This document shows positions 58,687-64,000 of a DNA stretch of 64,000 nt, piece after piece (position 1 is the first letter of the stretch; the number at the start of each line of letters is the position of its first letter). The translations under genes were made by a program, and so were the position numbers. Where the stretch lies: positions 2,418,001 to 2,482,000 of the forward strand of contig NC_089188.1 of NCBI RefSeq assembly GCF_947507565.1, given 5' to 3'. A model generated the notes under the pieces. That model was not told the DNA's origin. It searched no databases and saw only the letters and a list, made by a program, of their open reading frames with translations. Source of the stretch: Oscarella lobularis. Lineage: Eukaryota > Porifera > Homoscleromorpha > Homosclerophorida > Oscarellidae.

Positions 58687-60981
58687 ATGGGATCGTCTGG
58701 TGCACCGGATCTCGCTCTATTTGTCGCGAGCGCGTGTCTGCTTTTTCTCAAGGTAAGTAAGTACTTTATTCAACTCCATGGGAAAACGGGAGATGGATCT
58801 CGCAACGCAACCTGATCTCTCGAAAGGGGTGTCGGCTTACTTCCGTGTCATAGCGATCAGGCGACAAAAGCGCTCACTTTCCCTTGGCTTTACGTCCCAT
58901 TTAGCCATCTTCTCTATAAGCTAAAGACAGAGGGTTTATTTCTCACTTTCGATCGCGCAATGGACACTCGCGTCTGGGAGGGGCTTCGCGGTCAATTAGA
59001 AAGGTCACTGTGTTTATTTAATTATAGATCGGAGGAAGGACCTTCGTACCATCAGAGACTTCGCGTCTCCAATCTCCTACAACACCACCTCCAGGTATGA
59101 CTAAGTTGTCCTGTATACAGTAGACTATCCAGACTTATTTCTTGCAGTTTTTGACAGTATTGTTGATGACGACGATGGGGATGTTATTTCAATAACTTTT
59201 ACTGCTATCAGGCCTTATGATGGCGGGCCTGTTGGGCTTATGATACTAAATAAGACTCACTTTGTTCCTCAAGGGCCATTGTTTTTTACAAAGTATACAA
59301 CGGGGCATAAAGAGGTAGTGAAAAGAGTCAAAAGACTTAGAGCTCTTTTATGCATATGAATTTGTATTTGTAGAAGTCGTACGTTTTCAAACTGCCCAAA
59401 AATAAAAATGAGTATGTCTGTTTCGAGTACGTGGTAAGGAAGCAACTATTTTATTAATTAAAGTGCTGTCTAGCTAAAACAACACCGTTTTTAGTTGTTC
59501 CCCATTGACAGGAGTACTATCGCGTTGACTTCTTGGAAAAGTTATCTCTCAGCAAGTAAGTCATTCTAAATAAATAAATAAAAATCTCTATAACCTGTTT
59601 GCTTTGCTAGGTTATGAGGGATACTGTGATTTGGACTCAGAAACGACTTCACCACCATCTGAGTCTCTATTTGCGAGTGAGGATGATGTTAATGTGTCAG
59701 CTAGTGTTGCGTCTCCAGCGACTGGTTCTCCGTCTACAACAACGTTTTCTGGGAGTGTCAAATTTATTGTGACCAGTTTCTGCGTTTTGTTCATCATTAT
59801 TGTCGTTTTTAATGCGGTGCTTGTCAAATTCTGCTGGCGTCGTGAAAGCAATGCAAGTAAGTTTCTTATAAAATTGAGCTGAAAAATGAGTGAGACGGCG
59901 GTTTTTTGACAGAGGACTCCCCCAAGAAAGAGCCGCCACCGCTTGTTGATGAATTTATAAGCGTTGCATATCCCCAAGTGATGGCTGAGACGAACAAGAT
60001 GCGGAGCCAAGATAGCGAAAAGGATCTTTGGAGCAAAATGGAGAAAGAGCATCCAAAAGCCTTTTTTATTTATCACACTTTACCAAATGCGGAATGTGCA
60101 TATGCCAGACGAATTCTTTATCATCTCCGAGATCTTGGCATCAATTGTACGTCCTCTGAATTCGAAATGGTCGACATGGCGAAAGGAATCACTGATTGGT
60201 TAATCAAGAAATTAAATGAGGCGGATGCAATTTTGCTTCTATGCAATTCTCATCTCAAATCTGCATGGGAGAGGCAGACGCCCGCCCTGCACCACTGCGA
60301 TATTCTAATTCGTCAGGCGGCGGTTATTTTAAACGGATGGGAATTCGGAGCAAAGCGAGAAGGAAACGATGTTATTATTCCTATTCTATTGGAGAATAGC
60401 AAAGCTCAATTCATTCCTGATCTCTACAAGCAGAGGACGACGATTCGATTGCCGTGCGAGGAAGATTGGGAGCGATTGCACAGGCTCATTATGAAAGTGG
60501 AGAATTACGAGCTAAATCAAGTTGGAAATCCAGTCAAAGTTCCGAGCATTGATAGCAGCGAAGACGAATGTATGGCGTACGTTCAAAAAATTAAAGGTAT
60601 GATTTACTCAATATATTTCTATTGTTTTATTTTTTTCTTAGAAACTAATCCGACTTTACAAAATTGACGCAAGGAAACGCCCAGGCAGCGTCACGGTATA
60701 GCGTGCGTTAGGATTCTTGCATTTTATGCTCTTTCTTTGCTTTAAGCTGTTAGCGTCGTTTGCTCGTTTTAGTTTTGATGATCGTCACTCTTTTGAGTTC
60801 GATGACCCGGCTGATTTGTCGAGAAACGTCGTCCTGAGGTACTCCATCGATTTCGGACCCAAAAGTCCTATTGAAATTCCTACGAATCCAACTGCTAAGC
60901 GCTGTCCTTTCGTAAGTCTTTTATAACTTTCCCAGAAGCCCATAAAAAAGACAGTATCTGCGGCGATTTAGCGAGATCTAA
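58687..60981 (+). CDS. single-pass receptor with intracellular SEFIR domain (IL-17-receptor-like)
   Basis: A signal peptide (MGSSGAPDLALFVASACLLFL) ends at an intron. An ectodomain of about 190 residues follows (DVISITFTAIRPYDGG, LPKNKNEYVCFEYVLFPIDR, SYEGYCDL), then a Ser/Thr-rich stalk. The membrane helix is VKFIVTSFCVLFIIIVVFNA (about 59757-59840). The cytoplasmic part has a SEFIR/TIR-like domain at about 60060-60500: KAFFIYHTLPNAECAYARRI, LRDLGINCTSSEFEMVDMAK, GITDWLIKKLNEADAILLLC, then VIIPILLENSKAQFIP. The order of hydrophobic strands and the D-W-L / ADAILLLC blocks fit SEFIR domains of IL-17 receptors and CIKS, which signal by SEFIR-SEFIR contact. A TIR domain is the main alternative. 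Three short exons complete the tail (FEFDDPADLSRNVVLRYSID), with the stop 31 bp from that of the next gene. Confidence 0.72.
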
Positions 60982-61012
60982 CGTGCGCTAAGAACTCAAA
61001 TCATTATGTACT

Positions 61013-61944
61013 CTAGAATCTGTACACCATGTCCATTGTATAATCTAGCTCTTTTAGCACTCCTAAGATATCGGGATCTGTTTTCGTTCCGCAAATGGCA
61101 GTCATCATAGCCGGAGGACCGCAAACGAGAATGAGATTTTCGTCGCTAGGCTCAGGCATTCGTCGACGAATCACGTGAGTCGAAATTCGTCCAACGTCCC
61201 CTTTCCATCCGTCAGGCGGCTTTTCGAGAACATAATGAACGCGCAGTCTCGAATTCGAATTACGAGCAAGCGAATCTAATCTTTCTCGAAGTAGAATATC
61301 ATCTTCGCTAATATTACCGAAGAGCAGAGTCAGTTCCGTGTGATCATCCGGGATCCTGAGCAATTCTTGTGCAACTTGCAACATGGGCGTCAAACCTGCA
61401 GAGATTCGATATATATAAATATCACGTGAGCTAATTAATTAAAATACCCGTCCCGCCGGCAATCATCCCTATTCGTTTTTTCATGTTGGGCGCAATTTGA
61501 AGCTTCGGTATGGGGCCCCGAAACTCGAGCGAGTCGCCGGGCGCAAGATCGGCCATAAAACGACTGACGACGCCCTGCGAATAGGCTTTGACGAGCAATT
61601 CGAAGTGTCCTTTCGCGTCGTTGAGCGTGATGGGCGTGTACGGACGAATAACGTCCTCTCCTGCATCAATTCCAACCGTTTCGCCCTCGCGAACGCTCCC
61701 TTGAGCTCTCACCGTTACCATTCGCTCCGATGGGTGCTCTGACGACGAGAGCGCTCGCCACGTTCAAGCCGAGCACGTGGTCGCGCGTCGGAAGACGAAA
61801 TTTGTAGACGAACGAATTGTGGTTGATTTTCTCGACGCTTTCGAGTGCGAATCGACGAAATTCGGTCGGACTGAGAGCGACGGGCGCCGACGATAGAAAA
61901 CGACGCGTAAAAACGAAGCGAAGCATTCTCGTCGTCGTCGTCAT
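61013..61944 (-). CDS. NADH-cytochrome b5 reductase, probably mitochondrial
   Basis: A flavoprotein that passes electrons from NADH to cytochrome b5. The N-terminus (MLRFVFTRRFLSSAPVALSP) looks like a mitochondrial presequence; the ATG at 61944 gives five extra residues. The FAD-binding motif RPYTPITLND follows a 65-bp intron that removes an apparent frame change near 61700. The flavin-phosphate loop is SQGVVSRFMADLAPGDSLEF, and the NADH-binding motifs are MIAGGTG joined to LTPMLQVAQEL across an intron, and LILVCGPPAMMTAICG. The C-terminus is LKELDYTMDMVYRF, as in fungal Mcr1 and CYB5R3. It lies 129 bp downstream of Rab6 on the same strand. Confidence 0.9.
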
Positions 61945-62072
61945 ATACGGGCCTTTCGATTCGATTTTATTATTCTTCTTCTTCGCGGCGGGGATGTAAA
62001 AGTCAAATTATCGGTACCGTGCTCGTATTGTACAGCAGCTACAGTACGAGGAAAAAGGAAGACGTTCTTTTC

Positions 62073-63019
<947 letters not shown>

Positions 63020-63131
63020 TTTCTGCTTTTAGAGAAGAGAAGAGAATAGAAGGGATGAGGTCAATCGCTCTCGTTCCCGTATAAATTCGAATGTCCCTGT
63101 CGCGCTCCCGTATAATTCTAAGACCATTTCG
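63020..63131. promoter_or_regulatory. divergent upstream region of Rab6 and JmjC gene
   Basis: Only 112 bp lie between the two opposed start codons, so promoter elements are shared or overlapping. No TATA box is clear. Confidence 0.4.
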
Positions 63132-64000
63132 ATGAATAACGATTCGAACGACATCGTTTTCATTACAGAATGGCCAATTGAAAGCGAAAGCATTGATTTA
63201 GAATGCTCTCCGTCGAAGAAACGACGAAAATCGACCGAAATCACCATAGATAAGCCGGACATTGCACTAGCACGATGGTGGAGACGAAACAAGGCCTCGC
63301 TACGCTTTGACAACCTCCAAGAAACTGTAGTAAGCCCGAGTACGAGATTACGAAGAATTGCAAAGTAAGGAAAAGCAAAAGAAACGTCTCTACTAAATTT
63401 TAGTCTCGTGACTCTCTTTTAGAAGTCGAGAGGGACGCCAATTTTTATTAGATCAGCTGGAGCTTTTAAAAAATAGTTTCAGTCCTTGGGATCACCTTCT
63501 CAAAGCTTTTTACTTGGACAAATTGGGCTTCTATGAGGACGCCTCTAAAGAAATCAAAACTTCTATTGAAAATGGTTGCGACGATGGAGAAGCCTTGTGG
63601 CTTCGCGAAAAACTTTGGAGGCAAACGCAAGCCGATTCAAAAAGAGAAGAAACAAGAAAGAAAAATTGGGAAACAACACCAAGGCTCCCAGCACAAGTGC
63701 AAATGTGCTACAGATTTATTTTGAATTAAATTTGAGGGCTTGAATAGGTTAAAAAGCGTTCTGCTTGCAATTTCAGCTATGAAGATTTCTTTAAGAATTT
63801 TGCGTCTACGCGGACGCCGGTTATTATTAGCGGTGGAGCTTGGGAAATGACTGAATCGAAATGGAATCTCGCCTATATAAAGTAAGAAGAAATTTTTTAA
63901 AAAGTCTCTATTTTTTGTGTAGGAAAATTGCTGGTGATAAGACTGTGACTCTGAAGCGCCCAGTGGGAGACTCAGCGGAATGGGCTCGGCTTGAAAACGG
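63132..64000 (+). CDS. JmjC-domain protein (KDM8/HSPBAP1-like), cut by window end
   Basis: Exon 1 starts MNNDSNDIVFITEWPIESES and includes a basic SPSKKRRKS stretch, a likely nuclear signal. Exon 2 (about 63422-63700) has SREGRQFLLDQLELLKNSFS and a helical segment KAFYLDKLGFYEDASKEIKT. After a 51-bp intron, SYEDFFKNFASTRTPVIISG begins a JmjC/cupin fold. It continues WNLAYIKKIAGDKTVTLKRP up to SAEWARLEN at the window edge. The 'PVIISG...W...YI...G...V' pattern is the first strands of JmjC hydroxylases such as KDM8 (JMJD5). The iron-binding H-x-D...H motif would lie beyond the window, so activity cannot be judged. Confidence 0.55.

Noticed and set aside
61666-61740. Apparent frameshift in cytochrome b5 reductase
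   Set aside because: A 65-bp intron with GT..AG ends restores the frame and joins PIGANG to EDVIRPYTPIT as in the family.

Overview
This is a dense, intron-rich nuclear segment from an early-branching animal. Nearly every gene is cut by short introns of about 50-100 bp with GT..AG ends, and neighbouring genes are often separated by only 30-300 bp. The gene set is animal: TNF-like ligands with transmembrane-collagen stalks, a SEFIR receptor, GABA-B-type class C GPCRs, EFHC, SAP130, myosin VII and myosin XVI. The compact organisation and collagen-TNF ligands suggest a sponge, perhaps a homoscleromorph such as Oscarella or Corticium. That placement is inference; no rRNA or mitochondrial marker is present.

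Layout. 1-0.77 kb: minus-strand piece of a class C GPCR-like ligand-binding domain. 1.2-3.9 kb: first arm of a diverged inverted duplication, holding a nested, 5'-truncated LINE with a restriction-like endonuclease domain. 4.0-7.7 kb: GABA-B-like receptor. 7.8-13.5 kb: tripeptidyl-peptidase II. 13.6-14.5 kb: UIF-like mRNA export adaptor. 14.8-18.2 kb: propionyl-CoA carboxylase alpha. 18.3-27.1 kb: four TNF-like ligand genes in a row, two with collagen stalks. 27.4-30.5 kb: LCAT/PLA2G15-like lipase and phospholipid scramblase, head to head. 30.7-33.6 kb: EFHC. 34.0-43.9 kb: myosin VIIa. 44.3-47.5 kb: SAP130. 47.7-48.6 kb: RBX2 and cytidine deaminase with starts 31 bp apart. 48.8-56.3 kb: myosin XVI with an elaborate actin-regulatory tail. 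56.4-58.6 kb: second duplication arm. 58.7-61.0 kb: SEFIR receptor. 61.0-63.0 kb: mitochondrial-type cytochrome b5 reductase and Rab6. 63.1-64 kb: start of a JmjC-type protein.

The most interesting content is the TNF-ligand cluster with a SEFIR receptor about 32 kb away, the myosin XVI tail (YxxM motif, polyproline, WH2-like elements, three W-K-R repeats), a roughly 110-bp inverted-repeat element family found in introns of four genes, a near-identical 42-51 bp sequence forming the 3' end of introns in two unrelated genes, and a PCCA biotin site reading A-M-K-S instead of A-M-K-M. Several genes share known pathways (PCCA, RBX2, SAP130), but apart from the ligand cluster I see no evidence of operon-like co-function; most adjacency looks like genome compaction.
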